DNA of 64,000 nt from Tepidamorphaceae bacterium. Lineage in GTDB: Bacteria > Pseudomonadota > Alphaproteobacteria > Rhizobiales > Tepidamorphaceae. The stretch spans positions 1 through 64,000 of the forward strand of contig JANQNT010000031.1 in assembly GCA_028279445.1 (NCBI GenBank), read 5' to 3'. Shown here one piece after another: positions 17,951 through 25,918 of this stretch; the first letter of the stretch is position 1; every line of letters begins with the position of its first letter. The position numbers and the translations under genes are program-made. A model generated the notes under the pieces. It ran no database searches, was not told where the DNA came from, and saw only the letters and a list, made by a program, of their open reading frames with translations.

Positions 17951-18910
17951 ATGATCAGAAAGACTTTGTTTGCGGCCATTGGTGTCGCTGCGCTCGGGCT
18001 GGCCGGGATGTCGGCCAATGCCGAGGAATTTCCGTCCAAGTCCGTCGACTACGTGATTCCATTCGGGCCGGGCGGTGAATCCGATATCACCGCGCGTTTC
18101 CAGCAGTCCTTCTTCAAGGACAAGTTCGGCCAGGAACTGGTCGTGTCCTACAAGCCCGGCGGTGGCGGTGCGGTCGGCTGGTCGCAGCTCAACTCGATGG
18201 CCGGCGATGGCCATTCGATCATGGGCATCAATCTGCCGCATATCATCGTCAAGCCGCGGCAGGGCGATGTGGGCTTCCAGACCGACGACATCACCGCCGT
18301 CTACATGTTCCACTACACGCCGGACGCGATTGTCGTGAACGCCGACAGCGATCTGAAGTCGCTGCAGGACCTGATCGACTACGCCAAGGCCTACCCCAAG
18401 CAGCTCACTTTCTCGGGCTCCGGCAAGGGCACCGCCAACCATCTGGCCCAGATCATCTTCGACCAGAAGGCCGGAATCGAGACGACCTACGTGGCGTTCA
18501 AGGGAACCGGCGCGTCGGTGACCGCGCTGCTCGGCAACCAGGTCAGTGCCCAGTGGGGCTACACGACGGTTGGTGCCAAGCAGGGCGACAAGGTGCGCCT
18601 GCTGGCGGTTGCCATGGAAGAGCGTCACCCGGCCTTCCCGGATGTTCCGACATTCAAGGAGCTTGGTTTCGACATGGTGTCGGGCGCCTATCGCGGCATC
18701 GCGGTGCCGAGTTCCACGCCTGAGGATATTCGCCAGAAGCTCTCCGGCATGATCGCCGAGATCAACGCCGACCCGGCCTTCCAGAAGCAGATGCTCGAAG
18801 GCGGCTTCGCCATGATGGACATCGGCTATGGCGCGGATCTGGACGCCTGGATGGCGGCCCGGACCGAGGACTATGTCGCCGCGGCGAAGAGCGCCGGCAT
18901 CATCGACTGA
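17951..18910 (+). CDS. slcH: TTT-family solute-binding protein (TctC/BugT-like), candidate sulfolactate receptor
   Basis: This 319-residue periplasmic receptor of the tripartite tricarboxylate transporter family has a signal peptide cleaving after ANA (about residue 24). The mature start EEFPSKSVDYVIPFGPGGESDITAR carries the FxxGGxxD ligand-loop signature, and LTFSGSGKGTANHLAQIIF is the second family motif. A GGAGGAG box precedes the ATG. The membrane component follows after a UUCG hairpin. In sulfolactate degraders the importer SlcHFG is of this type, which supports sulfolactate as ligand; other dicarboxylate- or sulfonate-like acids are possible. Confidence 0.82.
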   Translation: MIRKTLFAAIGVAALGLAGMSANAEEFPSKSVDYVIPFGPGGESDITARFQQSFFKDKFGQELVVSYKPGGGGAVGWSQLNSMAGDGHSIMGINLPHIIVKPRQGDVGFQTDDITAVYMFHYTPDAIVVNADSDLKSLQDLIDYAKAYPKQLTFSGSGKGTANHLAQIIFDQKAGIETTYVAFKGTGASVTALLGNQVSAQWGYTTVGAKQGDKVRLLAVAMEERHPAFPDVPTFKELGFDMVSGAYRGIAVPSSTPEDIRQKLSGMIAEINADPAFQKQMLEGGFAMMDIGYGADLDAWMAARTEDYVAAAKSAGIID

Positions 18911-18929
18911 TATCCAGCATCGACCGGAG

Positions 18930-18945
18930 CGGCCCTTCGGGGCCG
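18930..18945 (+). other. UUCG-tetraloop hairpin after the slcH-like gene
   Basis: CGGCCC-TTCG-GGGCCG is a compact 6-bp stem with the very stable UUCG loop, 20 bp after the receptor stop codon. A weak CCCC run rather than a T-tract follows, so read-through into the membrane gene at 19015 with higher receptor mRNA is expected. Confidence 0.55.
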
Positions 18946-19014
18946 TTCCCCCTCCGGTTGCCGCCGATGCTTGGTGCCTGAACGTCCAGAGTTCGGGTAC
19001 AACGGGGATTTGCC

Positions 19015-20985
19015 ATGTTCGAATATGTGCTATCGGCGTTCACGCCGCTGAACATCGCGCTGGCTCTCGCCGGAGTCGCGGCGGGAACCATCATCGGGTC
19101 GATCCCCGGACTGACGGCGACAATGGCCGTTGCGGTTCTGGTTCCGATCACTTTCTCGATGCCGGCCGACAGCGCGCTGATCCTGATGGGGGCGATCTAT
19201 ACCGGCGCCATCTACGGTGGCGCCTATGCCGCGATCCTGCTCAATACGCCGGGCACCCCATCGGCCATCGCCACGACCTTCGATGGCTATCCGATGGCCC
19301 GCAGGGGCGACGGGGATCTGGCGGTTTCGGTTGCCTGTCTGTCTTCGGTCGTCGGCGGTATCGTCGGGGCCATCGCCTTGCTGCTGCTGGCGCCGCCGCT
19401 GGCCGAGGCCGCCCTGGCGTTCGGGCCGGTTGAGTATTTCTGGCTGGCGATCTTCGGTCTTTCGCTGATCGCGGCCCTGTCGACGGGCGACTTCCTGAAA
19501 GGCGTGATCGCGGCGTGTTTCGGCCTGCTGATCTCGATGATCGGCATCTCCGAGACCAGCGCGGAGGTGCGTTTCACCTTCGGCTCGCAAACGCTGCTGG
19601 GCGGCATCGAGATCGTCTCGGCGCTGATCGGGCTTTATTGCATCCCCGTTCTCATAGACCTGGTCGCCACGCCGGCGCGCCATCTTGAAATGCCCGAGAA
19701 GGGCCGTGGGTTCCGGCTTCCCGAAGCGTTCGGCAAGCTGATGCTCAACAAGTTCAACGTGCTGCGCAGTTCGGTGATCGGTACGCTGGTCGGCGCGCTG
19801 CCGGGTGCCGGTGGGTCGATTGCCGGCCTGGTGGCCTATTCGGAGGCGCGGCGCACGGGCAAGGGCGACGAGAAGTACGGCGAAGGCAATCCTGGTGGCA
19901 TCGTTGCCACCGAGTCAGCCAACAACGCAACCGTCGGCGGCGGTTTCATTCCCACCCTGGTGCTCGGCATCCCCGGCACGCCGCCGGATGCGGTGATCCT
20001 CGGGGCGCTGCTGGTGCAGGGGGTCAAGACCGGTCCGACCCTGTTCGCCGAAGGCGCCAACATCGTCTACACGTTCATCTTCGGCCTGCTGCTGGCGACC
20101 ATCCTGATGCTGCCGGTCGGTCTGATGATCGGGCGCTTCGCCTATGGTGCGATCGTGCGTTCGCCCAAGGCGGTGCTCGTCCCGGTCGTCGCCTTCATGA
20201 CCGTGATCGGCACGTTCGCGATCCGCAACAGCATCTCCGACATCGCCATCATGGTGGTGCTGGGCATTATCGGCTGGATCGCCACCAAGCGGGGCTTTTC
20301 GGTTTCGCCCATCGTGCTCGGGCTGATCCTCGGGCGCATCGCCGAGCAGGGCTTCGTGCAGGGCTGGACGATCGGCGACGCGGTCGGCAATCTCTGGGGG
20401 CAGTTCTTCGGACGCCCGCTGTCGCTGGTCATCATCGCCATGACCCTGGTCAGTTTCCTCTATCCCTTCCTGCCGCAGATCAAGCGGCTGGTCATGCGAT
20501 CGAACCCCAACCCGGTGATCGAGCGCGATCCAGCTCCGATGAGCGCGGTGCTGCGCGACGGCATCTCGTTCCTGATCTTCGGGGCGGTCGCGCTGGTCGT
20601 CGTCGTGGAAAGCGCCTCGCTCAACCCCGATGCCGCGGTCTTTCCCAGAACGATTGCCATGGGGATGCTGGTTTTCGTCGCCGCTGCGCTCATCAAGCTC
20701 GTGCTGACGCGCGATGTGATCGAGGAGACAGCCGAAGGATCGGTTGTCCGGCGGATCGCGGTGCCGACCATCATGCTTGGCGGCGTGGCGCTGATATCGA
20801 CCCTCGGGTTTGGTGTGGCCGGTCTGCTGATGGGTGTGGCGCTGATGTTCGTCGCCCAGCACGGCAGGGCATCGCCTCAGTTCTGGCTGACGCTGACCGC
20901 TGGTGTCGTTATCACCATCCTGGTCTTCACCTTCGGCTTCCGGAACCTTCTCGCGGTGCCGTTGCCGGCAGGCTGGTTCCTGTAA
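19015..20985 (+). CDS. TTT-family membrane protein, TctA-TctB fusion
   Basis: This 656-residue integral membrane protein has a TctA part (about 1-500), with GAIYGGAYAAILLNTPGTPS and PGAGGSIAGLVAYSEARR as family motifs and about 12 helices. After the linker RSNPNPVIERDPAPMSAV, residues about 515-656 form the four-helix TctB subunit (FLIFGAVALVVVVESASL...). These two subunits are usually encoded by separate tctB and tctA genes, with TctB first; here TctB is at the C-terminus of TctA. With the receptor upstream it makes a complete secondary importer, probably the SlcFG counterpart. Confidence 0.85.
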   Translation: MFEYVLSAFTPLNIALALAGVAAGTIIGSIPGLTATMAVAVLVPITFSMPADSALILMGAIYTGAIYGGAYAAILLNTPGTPSAIATTFDGYPMARRGDGDLAVSVACLSSVVGGIVGAIALLLLAPPLAEAALAFGPVEYFWLAIFGLSLIAALSTGDFLKGVIAACFGLLISMIGISETSAEVRFTFGSQTLLGGIEIVSALIGLYCIPVLIDLVATPARHLEMPEKGRGFRLPEAFGKLMLNKFNVLRSSVIGTLVGALPGAGGSIAGLVAYSEARRTGKGDEKYGEGNPGGIVATESANNATVGGGFIPTLVLGIPGTPPDAVILGALLVQGVKTGPTLFAEGANIVYTFIFGLLLATILMLPVGLMIGRFAYGAIVRSPKAVLVPVVAFMTVIGTFAIRNSISDIAIMVVLGIIGWIATKRGFSVSPIVLGLILGRIAEQGFVQGWTIGDAVGNLWGQFFGRPLSLVIIAMTLVSFLYPFLPQIKRLVMRSNPNPVIERDPAPMSAVLRDGISFLIFGAVALVVVVESASLNPDAAVFPRTIAMGMLVFVAAALIKLVLTRDVIEETAEGSVVRRIAVPTIMLGGVALISTLGFGVAGLLMGVALMFVAQHGRASPQFWLTLTAGVVITILVFTFGFRNLLAVPLPAGWFL

Positions 20986-21048
20986 GGCTGGTGTCGCGAC
21001 GGCACGACGGATGCCGTATCCGGTCAGTTCGCGCCCTTGGCCGAAAGG

Positions 21049-21888
21049 TCATCGGGTTGTGGCAAGCCCGATCCGCGTCAGCGCGTCGACCATCGCGGCA
21101 CGGAAGCCGGGCCGGCCGTACAGATCGTTGTGGTCCGCATCGGCGATCGTTCGGTCGAGGACGAGACCTGGAATGGCCCGCCGCACCGCATCGGTTCGCC
21201 GCGGCGGGATGATCGTGTCGTGTTGCGCCGCGATCAACGCGGTCGGCGTGGATACGCCGCGCATGTCGTCGAGCGGGGACATGTGGTGGCGCAGCAGCCA
21301 TCCCACCGGTGCCCAGGGATAGTGTTCGCGCGCCATCGCCTGCAGCGAATCGAACGGGCTCACCAGGATCAGGCCGGCAAGCGGCCTGCGGCTTGCCAGA
21401 TGCGCCGCGACGCCGGCGCCGATGCTGAAACCCACCGCAACGATGCGGTCCGTCTCCAGCGCCAAGCGGACATGATCGTAGACGACCGGCGCATCGGCGA
21501 GCAGCGCGGCGGCGCCGGGACTGCCGGTGCTCGGCCGGTAGCCGCGATAGTGGAAGGCGACCACCTCCACGTCGGGAAACAGCTCGTGCAGATACGCGGC
21601 GAGGTCGTCGGCGTTCCACGCATTGCCGCCGAAGCCGAGGACCACCAGCCGCTCTCCCGGCCGGGCTTGTGCGGGCGGGATATGTACGCCCGTCAGGCGC
21701 TCGCCGTCCGGTGTCTCGACCTCATACCGGCCTACGGTCGCCGGAAGGGGCGGTCCGGCCGGCGTCGCCATTCCTGTCGGGAACAGCATCCGGGTCTGGG
21801 CCGCATACATCACCGCGACGACGGCGATGTAGAGCGCGGCGAGGACGAGGATCAGCTTGAGGAGCCACATACCGCCATCCATCATCAT
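21049..21888 (-). CDS. Membrane-anchored alpha/beta hydrolase
   Basis: This 279-residue protein has a single N-terminal membrane helix (about 8-32: LLKLILVLAALYIAVVAVMYAA) followed by an alpha/beta-hydrolase domain resembling the ABHD13/BEM46 group. The nucleophile elbow reads VGFSIGAGVA (Ser near residue 143); IAAQHDTIIPP supplies the acid, and a late ADHNDLYG the likely histidine. It probably faces the periplasm or membrane surface as a thioesterase or carboxylesterase. It converges with the TTT importer gene and lies 28 bp downstream of a small hypothetical gene, so it may share the Liv-type importer transcript. Confidence 0.75.
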   Translation of the reverse strand: MMMDGGMWLLKLILVLAALYIAVVAVMYAAQTRMLFPTGMATPAGPPLPATVGRYEVETPDGERLTGVHIPPAQARPGERLVVLGFGGNAWNADDLAAYLHELFPDVEVVAFHYRGYRPSTGSPGAAALLADAPVVYDHVRLALETDRIVAVGFSIGAGVAAHLASRRPLAGLILVSPFDSLQAMAREHYPWAPVGWLLRHHMSPLDDMRGVSTPTALIAAQHDTIIPPRRTDAVRRAIPGLVLDRTIADADHNDLYGRPGFRAAMVDALTRIGLATTR

Positions 21889-21916
21889 CGTGCATCACCG
21901 GCCATGTTTGCCCCAT

Positions 21917-22534
21917 TCAGGAGGCCATGGCCTGGGATATAGGTGCCGCGATGAGCAGGGCCGCCGCCAGCATCTTTCGATAGTCGTCGAAGACCGGGGG
22001 CTTCTCGCCCTTCCAGCGCTCGTAGAGCCGGCAGTCCGGTTGGCGTCCATCTTTCAGTGCATCCAGTGCGGCGTGCGCATCCGCGACGAAGCCTGCTATG
22101 CGCTTGCGCTGGTTGGCGAGAAAGGTGTCCCAGTGGCGCGCCTCCATGCGCAGATGGAACATGGAGCTGCGGGCGCGCCGGGCCAACTCAAGCGTTTCGA
22201 TCTGTGCGGGCACCCGTCGCCATATCACCAGCGCCTGGGTGTAGAGCGCGTGCGCCTTGGTCTCGTTGCCGTGGAGCCGGGCGGCCATGGCGGCGTTGGC
22301 GAGGCTGGTGGCATAGCGCGGATCGCGCCGCCGGAAGCGCCAGAAGGCGAGCCGGCGCGCCTTGCGCCACTTGGCGATGGCGGTTGCTTCGTCGCCTGCG
22401 CGCCAGGCGGCAAGCCCGGCTTCCTGCAGCCGCTCCCAGTCGAGATCGACCTTGCGCCAGCCGGCCGCCTTCGCCGCCTTGAGGTCGCGTTCGTAGGGGT
22501 CGGGTTCAGATGCCGAGATAGGCTGCGCGCACAT
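21917..22534 (-). CDS. Hypothetical TPR-like protein overlapping the end of livF
   Basis: The product is about 205 residues, Ala/Arg/Trp-rich and helical. Residues about 30-115 show two TPR-like helical pairs (WERLQEAGLAAWRAGDEATAIAKW and TSLANAAMAARLHGNETKAHALY). No signal peptide or catalytic motif is seen. The likely start at 22534 lies inside the end of the ATPase gene (29-bp overlap); ATGs at 22546 and 22570 are alternatives, and none has a strong ribosome site, consistent with coupled translation. Function unknown; it may be an adaptor related to the importer. Confidence 0.55.
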   Translation of the reverse strand: MCAQPISASEPDPYERDLKAAKAAGWRKVDLDWERLQEAGLAAWRAGDEATAIAKWRKARRLAFWRFRRRDPRYATSLANAAMAARLHGNETKAHALYTQALVIWRRVPAQIETLELARRARSSMFHLRMEARHWDTFLANQRKRIAGFVADAHAALDALKDGRQPDCRLYERWKGEKPPVFDDYRKMLAAALLIAAPISQAMAS

Positions 22535-23213
22535 GCTCGTTGTCATGCAACTCTGCGGCCGGCCCTTCAAGCACTACGGAACCGGTCTCCAGCACATAGG
22601 CGTGGTCGGCGAGATCGAGCGCCAGTTCGGCGTTCTGCTCCACCAGCACGACCGGCACGCCGTCGGCGTTGATCTCCTCGATGATCCTGGCGATCTCCTC
22701 GACGATCACCGGAGCAAGCCCCATCGACGGTTCGTCCATCAGCAGAAGCCGGGGCCTGGCCATCAGCGCGCGGCCGATGGCGAGCATCTGCTGTTCGCCG
22801 CCGGACATGGTCTTGGCAAGCTGGGTGCGCCGCTCGCGTAGGCGGGGGAAGCGCTCGAAGACGCGCTCCAGGTCCTGTTCGACCTCCGGTGCGTTGCGGC
22901 GCAGGAAGGCGCCGGTGCGCAGGTTTTCCTCCACGCTGAGATCGGGGAACACCCGCCGCCCCTCCGGCACGTGGGCGATGCCGCGCGCCACGACCTTGTC
23001 GGCGGGCAGGTTGTTGATGCGTTCGCCCTCGAAGCGGATTTCGCCCCTGGCCAGCGGTTCAAGCCCGGAGATCGCCCGCAGCGTCGTCGACTTGCCTGCG
23101 CCGTTGGCGCCGATGATGGTGACGATGCCGCCATCGGGCACACCCATGGAGATGTCGCGGATCGCCGAGACCTTTCCGTAGGAAACGCTGATGCCATCGA
23201 GTTCAAGCAACAT
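22506..23213 (-). CDS. Liv-type ABC ATPase (LivF-like)
   Basis: This 235-residue ATPase has Walker A GANGAGKST (about 35-43), Q-loop, signature MSGGEQQMLAIGRALMARP and Walker B LLLMDEPSMGLAP, as in LivF/UrtE. It energises the Liv-type importer encoded by this operon. It starts inside the end of the LivG gene; ATG at 23213 is preferred, with GTG at 23222 as an alternative. The following gene overlaps its end. Confidence 0.88.
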   Translation of the reverse strand: MLLELDGISVSYGKVSAIRDISMGVPDGGIVTIIGANGAGKSTTLRAISGLEPLARGEIRFEGERINNLPADKVVARGIAHVPEGRRVFPDLSVEENLRTGAFLRRNAPEVEQDLERVFERFPRLRERRTQLAKTMSGGEQQMLAIGRALMARPRLLLMDEPSMGLAPVIVEEIARIIEEINADGVPVVLVEQNAELALDLADHAYVLETGSVVLEGPAAELHDNEHVRAAYLGI

Positions 23214-23970
23214 GGCGCGCACCCCCCAGATAGGCCTCGATCACGTCGGGATGGTTGCGAATGTCCTCAGGGCCGCCCTCGGCAAGCAACTTGCCGAAAC
23301 TCATGCAGGTGATCTTGTCGCACAGCCCCATGATCGCGTGCATGTCGTGCTCGACGATGAGGATGGTGACGCCGCTGTCGCGCAGCTTGCGCATCAGCTC
23401 CATCATCGCGCGGGTCTCTTCCGGGTTCATGCCGGTGAAGGGTTCGTCCAGCAGGATGACGTCGGGGTGCGCGGCGAAGGCCACCGCCATGCCGAGTGCG
23501 CGCTGGTGCCCATGGGCGAGATCGCCGGCGCGTTCGTGCATCAGCGCGTCCAGGCCGAAGAACTCAAGCGCTTCCCTGGCGCGCGCCCGCGCGCCGTGGC
23601 GGTCCTCCCGGTCCCAGCCGGCAATCGCCGCGAAGATGTTCGGGCGGAACGCCATATGCGTGCCGACCAGCGCGTTCTCAAGCACGCTCAGTTCGGCGAA
23701 CAGCGTGGAGTGCTGGAAGGTGCGCACCACGCCGCGCCGGGCGACATCGTGCATCTTGAGGCCCGAAATCTCCTCGCCGCGCAGCAGGATCTTGCCCGCG
23801 GTCGGTTTGTAGAAGCCGGAGATGGCGTTGAAGGTGGTGGTCTTGCCGGCACCGTTGGGGCCGATCAGCCCGTGGATGGCGCCATGGTCGACGGTGAAGC
23901 TCAGGCTGTCGACGGCGGTGAGCCCGCCGAAGCGCATGGTCAGCCCGTCCACATGGAGAAAGTCGGTCAT
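23203..23970 (-). CDS. Liv-type ABC ATPase (LivG-like)
   Basis: This 255-residue ATPase carries GPNGAGKTT (Walker A, about 38-46), the long LivG insert after it (NALVGTHMAFRPN...), signature-region LAHGHQRALGMAVAF and Walker B VILLDEPFTGMNPEE. The signature is degenerate (AHGHQR for SGGxQR), as is usual in LivG. It overlaps both neighbours by a few bases, so translation is coupled. Partner ATPase to the LivF-like protein. Confidence 0.88.
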   Translation of the reverse strand: MTDFLHVDGLTMRFGGLTAVDSLSFTVDHGAIHGLIGPNGAGKTTTFNAISGFYKPTAGKILLRGEEISGLKMHDVARRGVVRTFQHSTLFAELSVLENALVGTHMAFRPNIFAAIAGWDREDRHGARARAREALEFFGLDALMHERAGDLAHGHQRALGMAVAFAAHPDVILLDEPFTGMNPEETRAMMELMRKLRDSGVTILIVEHDMHAIMGLCDKITCMSFGKLLAEGGPEDIRNHPDVIEAYLGGARHVA

Positions 23971-24980
23971 GGCGTGTCCGATGCGGGGCTGGCGGGCGGG
24001 GCATCGCCGGCGGGCGTGCCGCTTGCGGGCGTTCGCCTGAAGGGCTTGAGCGCCCGTTCCACGAGGCTTTCAAGGCCGTTCGGCAGGAACAGGATCGAGA
24101 GAATCAGGATCGCGCCGTAGATCAGCGGGCGCATCTGCTCGAACCCCATCTCGCGCAGCACGATCTCGTTGAGAATGGTGAGCACGACGCAGCCGAGGAT
24201 CGGCCCGTAGAAGGTGGCCGTGCCGCCGACGATGGCCCAGGTCAGCACGAAGACCATCACCTCCACATCGAAGCTGTTGGGATTGATGGTGCCGATGTAA
24301 TGGGCCATCAGCGCCCCGGCGAGGCCGGCAAAGCCGCTGGCGATGACGAAGGCAAGCGTTCGGTAGGCCTGCACGTTCACGCCGGCGGCCTGGGCGAGCT
24401 TGTCCTGCCAGTGCACCGCATGGAAGGTCAGCCCGACGGGGGAACGTTCGATGCGCCACATCAGCCACAGGCACACCGCGACGACGGTGGCGGCGAAATA
24501 GTAGTAGCTGACCGGCTCGAAGAAATCGAAGTCGTAGATGCCGATGGAGAAATCCGGCATCGGCTCGATGCCCTTCAGGCCCTTCGGCCCGCCGAAGGGG
24601 TCGCGGAAGCGCTTCCACAACAGGCGGATGATCTCGCCGGCGGCGAAGCTGCCGATCAGGAAGTAGAAGCCCTTCATGCGGAACAGCGGGTAGCTGAGCA
24701 CCATGGCAACCAGCGCGGCGGTCACCGCGCCGAGCAGCATGGAGACCGGTACGAAGACGCCGAATTCCTTGGTGTAGAAGGCCGAGGCGTAGGCGCCGAC
24801 CCCCATGATCACCACGTGCGCCAGCGACCATTCGCCGGTCAGCGTCAGCAGCCGGTAGGAGGCGACCAGCAGCACGTTGATGGTCAGGAAGACGAGGATT
24901 TCCTGTTGCGAGAAGGACAATGCGTGCGGCAGCGCGATGAGCGCTGCGGCGAGCGCGATCCAGAAGAGCGCCTTAAGCAC
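23967..24980 (-). CDS. Liv-type ABC permease (LivM-like)
   Basis: This inner-membrane permease has 337 residues and about nine helices, with the LivM motif GEWSLAHVVIMGVGAYASAF and the coupling-loop region SPVGLTFHAVHWQDKLAQAAGVNVQAYR. It starts at GTG and overlaps the end of the LivH gene by 8 bp. The C-terminal tail (about 315-337) is Pro/Ala-rich and cytoplasmic. Confidence 0.88.
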   Translation of the reverse strand: MLKALFWIALAAALIALPHALSFSQQEILVFLTINVLLVASYRLLTLTGEWSLAHVVIMGVGAYASAFYTKEFGVFVPVSMLLGAVTAALVAMVLSYPLFRMKGFYFLIGSFAAGEIIRLLWKRFRDPFGGPKGLKGIEPMPDFSIGIYDFDFFEPVSYYYFAATVVAVCLWLMWRIERSPVGLTFHAVHWQDKLAQAAGVNVQAYRTLAFVIASGFAGLAGALMAHYIGTINPNSFDVEVMVFVLTWAIVGGTATFYGPILGCVVLTILNEIVLREMGFEQMRPLIYGAILILSILFLPNGLESLVERALKPFRRTPASGTPAGDAPPASPASDTP

Positions 24981-25842
24981 GTTCCGCCGTCCCGAACAGG
25001 CCGGTGGGCTTGACGATCAACACCAGCAGCATCAGCGACAGGCCGACGATGTCGGCGATCACCCCGTCCCAGAAGGTGGTGACGACGGTGTGCACGAAGG
25101 CGTAGACGACCGAGGCCAGCACCGCGCCTTCCAGAGAACCCACACCGCCGACGATGATGACGATGAAGGCGGTGACGATGACCGAGTGGCCCATGTGCGG
25201 ATTGACCGAGACGAGTGGTGCCGTCAGCGCACCGGCGACGCCGGCAAGTCCTGCGCCGATGAACATGGCGATGCGGGCGGTCTGGTTGATCGAGATGCCC
25301 TGCAGGGCGGCGGCTTCGGGGTCCTGCGCGGAGGCCCGCAGCGCCCAGCCGAAGCGGGTGCGGCGCAGGAAGTACCACAGCGCCCCCAGCAGCACGACGG
25401 CCGCCACCATGACGAACAGCCGCGGCAGCGGCAGGCGCACTTTCTCGGAGAACACGATGACCTCCTGGGTCACCGGCGGGATGTGCTCCATGCGCACGCC
25501 GAAGCCGATGGAGGCCAAAGCCTGGAGGATCATCAGGAAGCCGATCGAGGCGACAAGACCGCCGAGCGGGTTGTCGCGCAGCGGCCGGAACATCGATCGC
25601 TCCATCACCAGCCCGAGCAGGCCGACGAAGATCAGCCCGAAGGTGATCGCCACCAGGAAGGGCATCTGCAGGTCGGCATACAGGGCGACGACCGTGTAGG
25701 CGCCGACCATGAACAGCTCGCCGTGGGCGAAGTTGATGACGCCCATGACGCCGAAGATCAGTACCAGGCCGACGGCGACAAGCGAGATGTAGCTTGCCGC
25801 GTACAACGCGTTCAGCCCGGTCTGTGCCAGGAGTTCGATCAT
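24973..25842 (-). CDS. Liv-type ABC permease (LivH-like)
   Basis: A 289-residue, about eight-helix permease with GVMGVINFAHGELFMVGAY near the N-terminus and the coupling helix region RRTRFGWALRASAQDPEAAALQGI; both are LivH signatures. It is the first membrane gene after the binding protein (76-bp gap). Forms the transmembrane heterodimer with the LivM-like protein. Confidence 0.88.
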   Translation of the reverse strand: MIELLAQTGLNALYAASYISLVAVGLVLIFGVMGVINFAHGELFMVGAYTVVALYADLQMPFLVAITFGLIFVGLLGLVMERSMFRPLRDNPLGGLVASIGFLMILQALASIGFGVRMEHIPPVTQEVIVFSEKVRLPLPRLFVMVAAVVLLGALWYFLRRTRFGWALRASAQDPEAAALQGISINQTARIAMFIGAGLAGVAGALTAPLVSVNPHMGHSVIVTAFIVIIVGGVGSLEGAVLASVVYAFVHTVVTTFWDGVIADIVGLSLMLLVLIVKPTGLFGTAERA

Positions 25843-25918
25843 CGTATGCTCAATGTCGGAGACGGGACGCGGCGCGGGCGCTTGTCGGGCCCGCGCCGCC
25901 GGATTGCCAACAGATGGA

